Numbered from the stretch's first letter, positions 1-10,710 are shown. The stretch is DNA of 64,000 nt from Haloquadratum walsbyi J07HQW2 (GCF_000415985.1 NZ_KE356561.1:1768629-1832628), one strand, 5' to 3'. The notes: a model not told the origin generated them from the sequence alone. Numbers and translations are program-made.

Positions 1-350
1 ACGCGGGCGTACAGTAATCGAAGATAGTCATGGAGTTCAGTGACTGTCCCGACAGTCGAGCGTGGATTATTTGCTGCGTTTTTTTGATCAATCGAAATTG
101 CTGGTGATAATCCCTCGACAGATTCGACCTGTGGTTTGTCCATTTGTCCGAGGAAGTTCCGTGCATATGCGGATAATGACTCAATATATCGTCGTTGACC
201 TTCTGCATATATTGTCTCAAATGCAAGAGATGACTTCCCTGAACCGGAAAGACCAGTAACGACAGTAAATGATTCCCGCGGAATCTGGACGTCGAGGTCG
301 TCAAGATTATGTTCCTCAGCCCCGCGGACCTCGATAAATTCCGTGCTCAT
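1..350 (-). CDS. uvrA: Excinuclease ABC subunit A (UvrA), N-terminal part, truncated by window edge
   Basis: Reverse-strand translation [90 protein letters not shown]...; Walker [10 protein letters not shown] typical of UvrA. Confidence 0.95.
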   Translation of the reverse strand, partial: MSTEFIEVRGAEEHNLDDLDVQIPRESFTVVTGLSGSGKSSLAFETIYAEGQRRYIESLSAYARNFLGQMDKPQVESVEGLSPAISIDQKNAANNPRSTVGTVTELHDYLRLLYAR

Positions 351-590
351 CTACGCGCCGATATGATGAGCGGAGGGGAAAGCGTGTCGGGTGATGTCGA
401 GGTAAAGACGATGTGAAAGCACGGTTATATAAACTCTGAAATAAGGTCTTGTGACACATGGATAGCCGTTCATATCGATGAATGAGAATATTAGTAATAT
501 CTAAGTATTGCATCATCATGCCAGAAATAATATTTGCGATCTTACCACTCACAGGTCGGAGATGTTCTGATATATCGATATGTAGACAGA

Positions 591-935
591 TTATATTTTT
601 TCTCGAGAGATAGCAACACCAGTCGGTGCAATAATTAGTTGGTCATCTCCTTTCTGAACCATGTCGCCGTCGACCTCTTCGATTACGCGACCTAAATCGT
701 CGACAATACGTTCCATTGTATTATCAGTCGTTGTATGTCGAATGATGTCTGCAACGACGAGATCGCCATCGTATACAGCGTCCTTGATATCTATAATATC
801 CTGTTGCCCACCAATTTCTGCGAATCGAACTCGGACATCGGCGTCGCCCCGGACTGTCTCGAAGTCATCAAGATCAAGCTCAACGTATTCATTCGGTGTG
901 TCGGCCTCTCCACCGATGATTTTGTTCATAATTCC
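591..935 (-). CDS. sepF: Archaeal cell division protein SepF (start probably at MGIMNKIIGG)
   Basis: ORF 591..983; ~115 aa acidic SepF-like protein with amphipathic N-terminus MGIMNKIIGG, next to uvrA as in other haloarchaea. Confidence 0.75.
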   Translation of the reverse strand, partial: GIMNKIIGGEADTPNEYVELDLDDFETVRGDADVRVRFAEIGGQQDIIDIKDAVYDGDLVVADIIRHTTTDNTMERIVDDLGRVIEEVDGDMVQKGDDQLIIAPTGVAISREKI

Positions 936-1104
936 CATATATGACACAAACAAAACAATGCTGTTAGTTCTTGCGTCAGACACATTTCAACTGGCTTGCA
1001 AGTATTCTTATCAATTTTAGTATGATCGAATAACTCAGAAGAAATCTGCTTAACTAGGGATTATGAACAGTCGTCAAAACGGATTGAAGCTTTGATTACG
1101 CTAT

Positions 1105-1794
1105 TCAGTCGTCAGCGACTGATGGTGCCGTACTGTCAGATCGTAATGCTGTCGAACTAACAGGGTCAAACTCGTTGAAATGAACAATCTCATCGACTGG
1201 ATGGCAGTGCTTTCGCGCGTTTGTCTGATCAGCGGAATTTTCAGCAGGGTAACCAAGTGTTATGAGCATGATCGGTTCGTATTGGTCACTATCAGCGTCG
1301 ATTAAATCAAGTACAGCCTCATCGTCGTAGCCACCTATCGGACACGAAGATACTTGTTTATTCCAAGCCGTCGCCATCAACATCGTCGCAGCAATCGTTG
1401 ATGATGTCACAGTCCAAACACGGCGCTCTGTCTCAGGAAGTTCAGACATATTCATAACGTTCTCAACTACGGCATCGCGAGCATCCTGACTCGGCAATCC
1501 TTATTGACCCAGTCATCAAGAACAGTCTCAGCATGTACGCTAGGATCTTTATTCTCAGGGACAACAATATCAACCGGAGCCTCAGTGACATGTTCTTTAT
1601 CATGTGCAGCCTTACGGAGGGCAACGCGTTCATTATCATCGGTGAGAACGACAAACTCCCCACGGTTGAAGATTGTAACTCGAGGATGCAAGTCGCACTT
1701 GCTCAAAGATTGACTCAATCATCTCGCGACTAAGATTTCTTGAAGCCTACTGGTGAACGGACCGACGACCTGCGATTACGTCATCAAATTGCAT
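1105..1794 (-). pseudogene. Nitroreductase family protein, frameshifted relic
   Basis: Pieces in different frames: MQFDDVIAGRRSVHQ(stop), REMIESIFEQVRLASSSYNLQPW, GEFVVLTDDNERVALRKAAHDKEHVTEAPVDIVVPENKDPSVHAETVLDDWVNK, and DARDAVVENVMNMSELPETERRVWTVTSSTIAATMLMATAWNKQVSSCPIGGYDDEAVLDLI...EPIMLITLGYPAE. Confidence 0.8.
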
Positions 1795-2090
1795 CGATGT
1801 ATGGCTATCCTACAGAGATATTGCTCGTTCGAACACGCTAACTCGTTCCGCCTTTTGATCATCTGTACAGTTCGTATCAATCATATAAGTTGAGTACGTA
1901 ATATTCAGGCACTGAGATATGGGTCAACCAGAGTTATGATCCCTCAACCTAGATGATCTATACTGTACGACAGGAATGAACACTAACATTTAGACTGATT
2001 ATATATCAATTATCCGGAAACAGTGCCCTTTGCTTCAGTATATATTCGAAGCGGGAGACTTTGATAACGGATTGTATACATTGGTCAGTG

Positions 2091-4055
2091 TCATTCACCG
2101 TGACGTGTCAAACAGTGTCTTAACCCTTGGATTTCGACCGGCTCAGAATTATCTGGGGAGTAAACAACTTGTTGACCCTTCTTCATGTATGGGACCTTAT
2201 TTTCCAGTGCCGCGGGAATATTGACGCTTTTAATTGCATCTTCATCGCCAAGATTGAGAATTAATTTTGTGTTTACTTGTTTGAATACTGACTCGGCAAT
2301 ATCCTGTGGATCCTGTGTGATTAAGAATAGTCCAAGACGCTCTTTTCGACCCTGTTTTGCTGCTTCAGTAAACTTACCGATTACTTTCCGCGCTTGAACG
2401 GTATCTGCATCAGTCAAGAAATTATGTGCTTCATCCATCCCAACCAGCAGTGGCGTTCTATTGATGCGGTCAGAATATGGGTCATTCGATAGTTTGTCAT
2501 CGACCAGAAGGCTAGATACTGCAAGGACAATCATCTCTTTCACACGTGTGCTTGAGAGATGGTACGTGGGGATCACAGAGAGTCCGCCAGGACGGACGAG
2601 TTGATGATCCAGTTCAGTGATCGGTCGTGCTGATTGGTCAAAGACAGTATCAGGAACACCCCAGACACGCCGTTTGACTGCATCAAACGTTGCTTCATGA
2701 ACACGTCCTGATTCATCAAGTTCTTCACGAAGTGTCGGATTTTCGAGAAATGTCTTGAATCCGGAGTATGTTCCAGAATTACCGTATTCATTAAAAAAGC
2801 GGGTTAATAAATGTCGGAGAGCAGGATACTGGTTTTCATTAAGTTGACTACCGGCGACAAGCCATGGACGGCTCCGAACCATAGAGAATGGAATTGTAAA
2901 TCGGAGCTGCTCAGCACGATGGGTATCACCGCTATATGTCACTCCCTCTTCTTTCGGTACAAGCGCAATGGTATCATCATGCCCACCATGGGTAATGCCC
3001 TCGCGTTCATATCGTCGGGCGGTTTCAGAGTCCATTACTGGATTATTATCATGCATCTGAGCATACTCGTCTTGTGGGTCAAACTGCACCACTGCAAGCC
3101 GGGATAATCGACCATCATCCATCTCGTATGTGCGATCCTCAGACAGAAGTTGCCGCAATACGTTCTTACTTGCATGTGTTTTCCCTGACCCAGTTCCACC
3201 TGCAATAAGTGTATGTCTAAATATTAGTGGGTCACCACTGGTGTAATTATCATTGAGACGATAATCAATTGTTGGAGGACTTGCAGCCGTTTCAACACGT
3301 TCACCACCCACTGATAGGTGACCAAGGAAGACGCCATCACTTGGAATATTCAATCCTGTTTTTATCTGCTCAGGATCTGTTGCTGCTCGCACAATCGCAC
3401 CAGGTTTTGGAACACGGTCAACCATGCGTCGAGTGAGAGTTGCCTCACCGGTTGAATCGTCGTGAGTGTATGCGACAGTGGTAGAATCATTGAATAAGAT
3501 TGCCAGCGGTCGAAGTGTGGCGACAAATTTGTAATCACGCTCTGTAAACTCATCACGACGCATCGCTCGTCGAGCATGAATCTCTGTCGCATCATCTGTA
3601 TGAAACTCCTGTGCGTATTCAACCGCAGCAATCCGACAAAAAAGCATTTCCTGATCAGGATATGGGACTAACAGATACGTCCCGATCCGAATGCGGTCAC
3701 GATTGTCAGCGGTGACATACGCCCGAAGTCGTGTTTCATCATCATCTTCCGCAATCCGAAGTCCCTGTGAAACAGCGATTGTTCCAAGACCTGCGTCCTG
3801 TCCGGTTGGTGTTATGCCATATGACTCAAATGTGGGTGAATTCGTATCGTCGGCTGTGTTTCGGTTTGCGGATTCGGCATCAGTGCCAGTATCAGCGTTT
3901 GATTCGGCATGTCTATCAGTTTCGGTCCCCGGTTTTGATGCCGATGACTCCGTTGTTTCACTGATTATGTGTTCATCGGCATGTGAGTTTGTGCTCTCTC
4001 CATCGGCGTCCGTGTCCGCATCTGCGTCCGACGGGTCAAAATCACCGAGATCCAT
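2091..4055 (-). CDS. herA: HerA-type DNA-translocating ATPase (DUF87)
   Basis: ORF 2091..4070; HTLIAGGTGSGKTHASKNVLRQL Walker A, LLVGMDEAHNFL Walker B, HAS-barrel-like N-terminus; nurA nearby. Confidence 0.85.
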   Translation of the reverse strand: MDLGDFDPSDADADTDADGESTNSHADEHIISETTESSASKPGTETDRHAESNADTGTDAESANRNTADDTNSPTFESYGITPTGQDAGLGTIAVSQGLRIAEDDDETRLRAYVTADNRDRIRIGTYLLVPYPDQEMLFCRIAAVEYAQEFHTDDATEIHARRAMRRDEFTERDYKFVATLRPLAILFNDSTTVAYTHDDSTGEATLTRRMVDRVPKPGAIVRAATDPEQIKTGLNIPSDGVFLGHLSVGGERVETAASPPTIDYRLNDNYTSGDPLIFRHTLIAGGTGSGKTHASKNVLRQLLSEDRTYEMDDGRLSRLAVVQFDPQDEYAQMHDNNPVMDSETARRYEREGITHGGHDDTIALVPKEEGVTYSGDTHRAEQLRFTIPFSMVRSRPWLVAGSQLNENQYPALRHLLTRFFNEYGNSGTYSGFKTFLENPTLREELDESGRVHEATFDAVKRRVWGVPDTVFDQSARPITELDHQLVRPGGLSVIPTYHLSSTRVKEMIVLAVSSLLVDDKLSNDPYSDRINRTPLLVGMDEAHNFLTDADTVQARKVIGKFTEAAKQGRKERLGLFLITQDPQDIAESVFKQVNTKLILNLGDEDAIKSVNIPAALENKVPYMKKGQQVVYSPDNSEPVEIQGLRHCLTRHGE

Positions 4056-4152
4056 TCTATTGTATCTCAATGTGGCGGACGACTAAAGCATCTCGCCATT
4101 ACGAGTTACTCCGCGGTTCTTTTGCCTTCAGCCTCTAAGAACAGGTAGAAAG

Positions 4153-4512
4153 ATGATATTCGTTCGTGGACTTGGCGGGGGAACGGGGCTCACTGGTACA
4201 GTCTTTGAACGCGGCGAAGATGCGCCATCATACAAGGGCGCACCTGATGGCGACGCATCATATGTGTGGGTGTGTGATGAATTCTATGAAGTCGAAAGTG
4301 GTGGGACTGAAACGATCATTAATGATGAACCAATCCGAATTGCGTTTGAGTCACCGATGCCACGCGGGTTTGAAACCCGTGAGCAGGCGGTCGAAGCCGC
4401 AAAAGCACACGTCCGCACACAACTGGCTCGAATCGGCGTTCCAGAGTCTAATGTCCGAATTAAAGTATCTAGATCTGATTCTGATACGGGACATGAAACA
4501 GAATTGGAATAA
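4153..4512 (+). CDS. Conserved haloarchaeal hypothetical protein (DUF7113-like)
   Basis: 119 aa acidic ORF MIFVRGLGGGTGLTGTVFERGED...; family assignment from memory. Confidence 0.6.
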   Translation: MIFVRGLGGGTGLTGTVFERGEDAPSYKGAPDGDASYVWVCDEFYEVESGGTETIINDEPIRIAFESPMPRGFETREQAVEAAKAHVRTQLARIGVPESNVRIKVSRSDSDTGHETELE

Positions 4513-4551
4513 AGATAGTCACGAGCACAAATTCAACGTATTCAAGATGGA

Positions 4552-6025
4552 GTCCCTTCCCCAAAGAGTGAACGGAACGAAACTGAACTGAGCGAGTAGG
4601 GAGGGGACGAAACCGTTTATCAGTATAAGAACAGAAGTTGTATAATACGAAAACAGCCTAACTTTTCATAATCAGTAGTGTTTTTATGAAGATACGATGG
4701 CATCAGATACCGAGTACTACCGTCGAACCGCTATCACACGACTCGACGGGCTCTCCCAACACGACCACGAGCTACTCCGTGCTACCACGCAGGGATGGCT
4801 CGACAGATGCAATACTGCGTCCAGTCTTGCGTGGGAGAATGAACACACTCGGTCTGGTGTCAGAAACACAGCGAAAGACACAGTCCAAGGAGAAACAAAT
4901 CTGGGTAGTCAGCACTCGATTCTTGCCTGCCACGAAGTCGCCGCAGCACCCAATCCTGTATTGAAAAACGAAAGAAAACAAGAGGGCAACGCAACCACAC
5001 TTTATATCATATTCTATAACCTATGATAGACGGACACTCTCGGTGTTTTCTGAGAAAGAACAGGTGTCGCTCACCGTGCATGGACCACTCACGAGTGGGG
5101 GCAGACCTCGCACTTCCAAGCAACGAAGACGGTTACCAGTACTAGTGCTTGAACGACGAGGACTGGAAGTACACCGAAAGCACGCTTCAGTACCGAGACG
5201 GCGAGTGGTACCCGCATCTTGGGTATCGTGCAGAGAAACCCGACGAAAAGGTAACGACGCAGAACGGAACGGATTTAATTGTTGACCTTGGTGTGAGTCA
5301 GATTACCGTCACCAGCATGGCGCCTTGTCAGTGCAGGCAAGCTCAATAACGTCCGCAGGGAGTTCGAGAAAACCCGTGGCGACCTCCAAGGGTGTGGCAC
5401 GCAATCAGCACACCGCACGCTCCAGCAAGTGAGTGGTCCGGAAGATAAGTACGTCGTACGAAACATGCTGCACACGGTTGCGACTGTGATTGTCGACGAA
5501 GCTGTTGAGCACGGTTGCGGCGGGATAATTCTCGAGGAGCTTGACAGAATTGGGATTCGAGAGCGACTCCCCCATGCCGATTGGCACGCAATGTGGGCGT
5601 GCCACAAGCTCAAACAGTGTGTCGAATACGAGACCGAAGAGAGAGGAGTGTTCATGGATACGGTGACTCCAAAGAACAGTTCGAAGCGGTGCAACGAGTG
5701 TGGAGGTGTTCGAGACGATAACCGTCGTCAAGATGAATTCGAGCGCCAGAGATGGGGAAATCAGAGTCACGTGGACTACAACGCGGCAAGGAATGTTGCA
5801 GAGCTGTCTCTGCTTCAAGACCATCAGCCGTCTCGTGGGAGGAGCATCAGTCAATATGCTCTGAAGTGAAGTCAGGTCAGGGTCGAAGACACCAAATTGA
5901 GAGATACACTCTCAGACCGCTCCATCCGCAAGGGTGGGTTCGGTTAGAGGAAGAGACCACTGACAAGCCGAGCCCCACCATCACCGAACGAGGGTGTCCC
6001 GGGCGAAGTAGGGTGGGGTAGCTGT
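4552..6025 (+). mobile_element. IS200/IS605-superfamily element with decayed tnpB only (IS1341-type)
   Basis: tnpB relic flanked by imperfect left hairpin (GTCCCTTCCCC 4552-4562 / GGGAGGGGAC 4599-4608) and right hairpin (CCCCACC 5973-5979 / GGTGGGG 6012-6018); boundaries approximate. Confidence 0.7.
4697..5869 (+). pseudogene. tnpB: RNA-guided endonuclease TnpB family, degenerate
   Basis: N-term YYRRTAITRLDGLSQHDHELLRATTQGWLDRCNTASSLAW..LGSQHSILACHEVAA; middle NDEDWKYTESTLQYRDGEWYPHLGYRAEKPDE..TDLIVDLGVSQITVTS (RuvC-I); C-term GGIILEELDRIGIRERLP..WHAMWACHKLKQCVEYETEERGVFMDTVTPKNSSKRCNECG..VDYNAARN, in three frames. Confidence 0.85.
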
Positions 6026-6074
6026 CATAAAACACTAATAATGATTCATCAACTAATACCGGTACCGCTAGAAC

Positions 6075-7397
6075 TTATTCAGCTTCTTCCCAACGGACAT
6101 CATCATAGCGTTTCACTTCATCGACGTCAAGTGACTCTGCAAACTGTTTTCGGAGTGATGTCTTCTCATCAGTGCTAATTCGAGCCAGTTCATCTGCTTT
6201 TGCAATCGCAGCTGGTGGACCGCGGCGTGCCGCAACCTCGCTTACGACCTGCTGTGTAACAGCAGCTCGTGTTGCATCATCACTAGCGAATGCATATGGC
6301 ATTTCAAGCCGGTAGAGGATGTCATGTTGTGGTTCATAAATAACACAAAAGCAGGTTTCATAACAGAGTGGGTCAAGATGTCGATCTAGACCATATGCGT
6401 CACCATCAGCAGCAACAGTCGCATTGGCACCGTTTCGAGAAATGAACCAGCTGGTAAATGTTATTTCATCCGTTCGTTGTTCTTTGATACCGCTTTTATC
6501 ATTATCAGTCGGACCCTGATTCCGGCGTTCAAGGAGCTGTGTAAAAAGCGCTGTATCATCTGCCCATGGAACATCAATGTCGCGGTCACGGAGAGTTCCA
6601 ATTATTCGTTTGGATGCTGGATTTTTAATGAAGCCACAGAGCGGAATATCTCGCTCGACAAACGACTCAACAAGTCGAAAATAGTTCGCAACGATTGAGC
6701 GCGGTTTTGTCTCTGTTGAAAGCGTTTGAAATGTAGCATTGCGGTCTTGCCAATTGAGCAACTCGACCGGATAAAGAGGTCCATCCAATATCAGCAACTC
6801 AGAGACGGCCTCGGCATGTTCGAGTGCATGTGAACTTTCAGCGAGATAGAGTGCAAGTGCATGAACGACGCCTTCGCTGTAACGATCAACTCGTGGAGCT
6901 TGCATAATCCGCCACCGACAGTACCCTTCATCGAGTGATTGCCATGGTTCATCAAGCGAAACGACTGTATCGGTCAGGTGTGTCGTTGCAACAATGCTTC
7001 GATGACGATGAAGATCTAAATCAGAGGGGACGGCTGCAAGAGCTGCCTGCGCGAGATCAAGGACTAATCCATTTTTGAAAGTTGTCGGATTGATTGTCCC
7101 GGCATCAAGTCCATGGACGGTCTCAAATGGTGTCTCAGCAAGAGCAATATCATCAACAGCTGCCACTCGAAGTCGCTGCTCAGAAATAGGTTCACAGACG
7201 GCACGACCAGTTGTATCAGCGAGTGGGTCAAGGAAGTTCTCCCAGATATTCGCAGCAAGATCAGTGTGATCTGTGTCGTCCACGTGCCGTGCTAAGTATG
7301 CAGCGATGTTGGCGATTCCATCAACGTGGACAGGGTCAAGCGTCACATTATATGTATACATCGCAATCGGCAAAAGTACATCCCCTATCGATGTCAT
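6075..7397 (-). CDS. nurA: DNA double-strand break repair nuclease NurA family
   Basis: 440 aa ORF ..SELLILDGPLYP..NWQ..VANYFRLVESFVERDIPLCGFIKNPASKRI..CVIYEPQHDILYRLEMPYAF; NurA layout, near herA. Confidence 0.75.
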   Translation of the reverse strand: MTSIGDVLLPIAMYTYNVTLDPVHVDGIANIAAYLARHVDDTDHTDLAANIWENFLDPLADTTGRAVCEPISEQRLRVAAVDDIALAETPFETVHGLDAGTINPTTFKNGLVLDLAQAALAAVPSDLDLHRHRSIVATTHLTDTVVSLDEPWQSLDEGYCRWRIMQAPRVDRYSEGVVHALALYLAESSHALEHAEAVSELLILDGPLYPVELLNWQDRNATFQTLSTETKPRSIVANYFRLVESFVERDIPLCGFIKNPASKRIIGTLRDRDIDVPWADDTALFTQLLERRNQGPTDNDKSGIKEQRTDEITFTSWFISRNGANATVAADGDAYGLDRHLDPLCYETCFCVIYEPQHDILYRLEMPYAFASDDATRAAVTQQVVSEVAARRGPPAAIAKADELARISTDEKTSLRKQFAESLDVDEVKRYDDVRWEEAE

Positions 7398-7512
7398 CGT
7401 ATGATGTACTGTATCATGTGATTCTTTATCTCATAATTCGATTATCATGCGTGATTAGTTGTGAACAAAGTGAGTGAGAAAGATAATACCGACCGATATC
7501 ATAAATTAAAAT

Positions 7513-8172
7513 GTGACACTCACCGCGGTCGGGTTTGACCTCGATGAGACGCTTGCTATTCCAACGCGTGATCGGGCAACAATCCTTGCTGAAGCAATTG
7601 CAAGCGTTGGCGCCCCACAGATCACTCGAGAGGCGTATCTTGAGGCTCATGGACGACATTTGACCAGCGAAACACGAACGCCAATATTTGCTGATCTACT
7701 CGCTGGTCGTGAGACCGATGTCGATGCGAAAGCACTCGCAGATGCATATCGGCATGAAATTGCTGATGCTTTGGTTCCGCTCAGTGGTGTTAAGCCATTT
7801 TTACGGACACTCACCAAAGAATATCACGTTGGTCTTCTCACGAATGGACCACAATTAGCACAGCGAGATAAGCTTCAAACGCTCACGTTGAGCGAGTTAT
7901 TTGATGTTGCCTTGGTAACCGGTGAATTGTCCGCTGGAAAGCCAGATCCTGCTGCATTCGAGGCGCTCACTGATGCACTTGGTGTAACAGCGGGTAAGAC
8001 TGCATATGTCGGTGATGATGTCGACGCTGATATATCGGGTGCGGCTAACGCCGGGTTAACTCCAATTCAGGTAATATATGACGGTGGTCCGGACCCCACG
8101 CCGGAGGCTGCCGTACACATTCCCCGGACGGAGCTTTGCTCGCAGTTACCGACGGTACTTAGAAATCAATAG
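7513..8172 (+). CDS. HAD-superfamily hydrolase
   Basis: VGFDLDETLAIPTRD motif I, LTNGPQ motif II, GKPDPAAFEALTDALG and YVGDDVDADISGAANAG motifs; GTG start. Confidence 0.85.
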   Translation: MTLTAVGFDLDETLAIPTRDRATILAEAIASVGAPQITREAYLEAHGRHLTSETRTPIFADLLAGRETDVDAKALADAYRHEIADALVPLSGVKPFLRTLTKEYHVGLLTNGPQLAQRDKLQTLTLSELFDVALVTGELSAGKPDPAAFEALTDALGVTAGKTAYVGDDVDADISGAANAGLTPIQVIYDGGPDPTPEAAVHIPRTELCSQLPTVLRNQ

Positions 8173-8178
8173 CTAATA

Positions 8179-8589
8179 TCAATCAGTATTCTCTGCTATG
8201 ATGGCTGTAGCAAGAGACTCAAGCACTGGGAGAAATCGTTTGATTTCGGCGCCACTGGTAATAATCATAGCTGGTCTTTCTGACGACTGTACAGGAGAGT
8301 CTGAACAAAGACGGATATCAGTATCAGCAACGGCTTTAGCGGCGGGTGCCGCTGCAGTTGCCGTTTCAATCACGACACGAATATGTTTAGGATGAGCGTA
8401 TACAGCTGCGACGTCATCGTCATTGGCAGCATGTAAGATATGATATGTGAGTGCACCATCTTCAGTCGGGGTAACGTCAGGGTCGGCGTCACCAACCGAC
8501 AATGGTGCCAATATTCCTTCATGTCCAGTTATCTCAGAAGCAAGTAATTCCGCAATCCGATATCCATCGTTTACTTGTGTCTTAACCAT
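8179..8589 (-). CDS. Conserved haloarchaeal hypothetical protein
   Basis: 136 aa acidic ORF without recognised motif, intact. Confidence 0.55.
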   Translation of the reverse strand: MVKTQVNDGYRIAELLASEITGHEGILAPLSVGDADPDVTPTEDGALTYHILHAANDDDVAAVYAHPKHIRVVIETATAAAPAAKAVADTDIRLCSDSPVQSSERPAMIITSGAEIKRFLPVLESLATAIIAENTD

Positions 8590-8689
8590 TGATTGAATAT
8601 ATTGTTAGCTGAGTCAAATATATACTGACACGGTATGAGTAGTACTGATCCCAGCCATAGATTATTTTCATAGTAGTATCGTGACGGTA

Positions 8690-9350
8690 TTAATACAGCA
8701 GTTTGTCATCGTTTTTAATCATATACAGTGATCGAGCAGTGATATTAACACCGTGGTCGCCGACGCGTTCAAGATCACGGATGGACAGAAGTAGCCGTGA
8801 TATGTCTTGAACATATGACTCCGGAGTAAAAGCAATGTCAGCGGCGATATTCTGCTGTATGAGAGCTTGCAGCCTCACACAGTTCATCAACATTGTTATT
8901 ACTCGCCGCAACAGCCCGACAGCGCTCTGCATCTTCGTCCGCATATGCTTGCATTGCTTGTGTCAACATTTTATCTATCTCATCTCCGATATGCTGAATG
9001 TCAACCTCTGGAAAGACATCACGGTCGGCAACCGAGGCATACTCTGCGAGATTTGTTGCTAGATCGCCGATTCGCTCAAGATCAGTTATGATTTTAAATG
9101 AGGCTGCAATTATCCGGAGATCAGATGCAACCGGTTGTTGAAGTGCAATAAGTTTGATACATTGCTGTTCAATTTCAAGATACATTGTATTGACATCCTC
9201 ATCGCGTTCGATGATCTCCATCGCAAGCTCCTCATCTTTCTGCTCGAGCGCATCTAGCCCTGATCGTAGGTGATTAGACACTAATTCACTCATATATAGG
9301 ACATCTTCACGCAACTGCGAGATTAACTTTTGATATGATTCTCGAGGCAT
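8690..9350 (-). pseudogene. phoU: Phosphate uptake regulator PhoU, split by one frameshift near 8850-8885
   Basis: N-part MPRESYQKLISQLREDVLYMSELVSNHLRSGLDALEQKDEELAMEIIERDEDVNTMYLEIEQQCIKLIALQQPVASDLRIIAASFKIITDLERIGDLATNLAEYA; C-part in next frame ALIQQNIAADIAFTPESYVQDISRLLLSIRDLERVGDHGVNITARSLYMI. Confidence 0.85.
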
Positions 9351-9708
9351 ACTACTACGAATATATATCAATGTATGGGTATATATGTCACTTATCAATA
9401 GTTCAGTGTGATCAACACTGAACACATATTGTGCACTGCTCCTGACAGTCTCAGACTGTATATATGTATTTTGACTATTTGTTATTATATCGGCAATATT
9501 GTGTAGTAATCCAGCTCAGTGCAGGGAAACAAAATAAATATTAATTATCAATCAGTTATACATCGGAGATTGCGTCAGTCATGGCATATAAATATATATT
9601 CTGATCAAATTTAGTCGTCGATACGACTATATGAAGTCAGATCATATTTCAATATGATAGTATATATATATGATCAGATTTATTGTGGCATGGAAAGCAT
9701 AATGAGAT

Positions 9709-10710
9709 ATGGTAGAGACCCGGAAGGTGCAAGTCACCGGTGGTTCAACATTCACAGTCTCGATTCCAAAAGAGTGGGCAAACAATAATGATATTTCTGC
9801 TGGAAGTGTCGTAGAGTTCTATCCAGAAGGTGATTCATTACTCCTGGCTCCGACAACTGAAGAAGAGCGAACACGTGGGAGTCTTGAGGTGACTGATCTC
9901 GCTGGTGAGGAATTAAGACGGGCAGTGATGACAATGTATGTTAGTGGATTCGATATTATTTCACTCACCAGTAATCGAATCACAACAACACAACGGCGAA
10001 CGGTTAGAGAGGCAACGCAAAGTCTTGTTGGCCTAGAGGTACTTGAAGAAACACGTGATCGAATCGTCGTACGAGATCTACTCGACTCCTCTGAGTTATC
10101 TATTCATAATGCCGTCACACGGATGCGGTTGATTGCGTTATCAATGCTTGAGGATGCAATAGACGCAGTCGCGACGCTTGATTCTGATATGGCTCGTGAT
10201 ATTATTCAACGAGATGATGATGTTGATCGTCTTTGGATGGTTGTCTCTCGGATCTTTCGGTCGACACTCCGGACACCTAAAGCCGCAGAAGAATTAGGTC
10301 TTGAAAGAGAGATTTGCTTCGGCTATCAGTCGGCTGCTCGACAATTAGAGCGTATTGCCGACCATGCCACGAAGATAGGACACTTGACATTGAGATTCGA
10401 TGAGCCGGTTCCTGAGGAGGTAGTTGGTTCGCTCATGGAACTGCGTGAAGAATCACATTCGATTGTTGATGATGCGATGGATGCACTGTTCACTGCTGAT
10501 AGTGATGAAGCAACGAACCTTGCGAATGATACACGCGAGTCAGTACAACAGATCGATGAGCGTGCACGACAGATCGATGAATTGCTTAGAGAACTTGACC
10601 CCTCTCGCGCACAGTTACTTGGATTAATTGTTGACTCGGTCTCTCGAAGTGCGGATTATGGTGGAAATATTGCCGAAACGGCACTACAAAAAGCAGCGCC
10701 AACGCCCTAA
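9709..10710 (+). CDS. PhoU-domain regulator with N-terminal AbrB/SpoVT-like DNA-binding domain
   Basis: MVETRKVQVTGGSTFTVSIPKEWANNNDISAGSVVEFYPEGDSLLL (AbrB-like) followed by PhoU helical repeats (RQLERIADHATKIG; SADYGGNIAETAL). Confidence 0.85.
   Translation: MVETRKVQVTGGSTFTVSIPKEWANNNDISAGSVVEFYPEGDSLLLAPTTEEERTRGSLEVTDLAGEELRRAVMTMYVSGFDIISLTSNRITTTQRRTVREATQSLVGLEVLEETRDRIVVRDLLDSSELSIHNAVTRMRLIALSMLEDAIDAVATLDSDMARDIIQRDDDVDRLWMVVSRIFRSTLRTPKAAEELGLEREICFGYQSAARQLERIADHATKIGHLTLRFDEPVPEEVVGSLMELREESHSIVDDAMDALFTADSDEATNLANDTRESVQQIDERARQIDELLRELDPSRAQLLGLIVDSVSRSADYGGNIAETALQKAAPTP

Noticed and set aside
661-1020. ORF antisense to sepF (119 aa)
   Set aside because: Ser/Arg-rich shadow ORF opposite a recognised gene.
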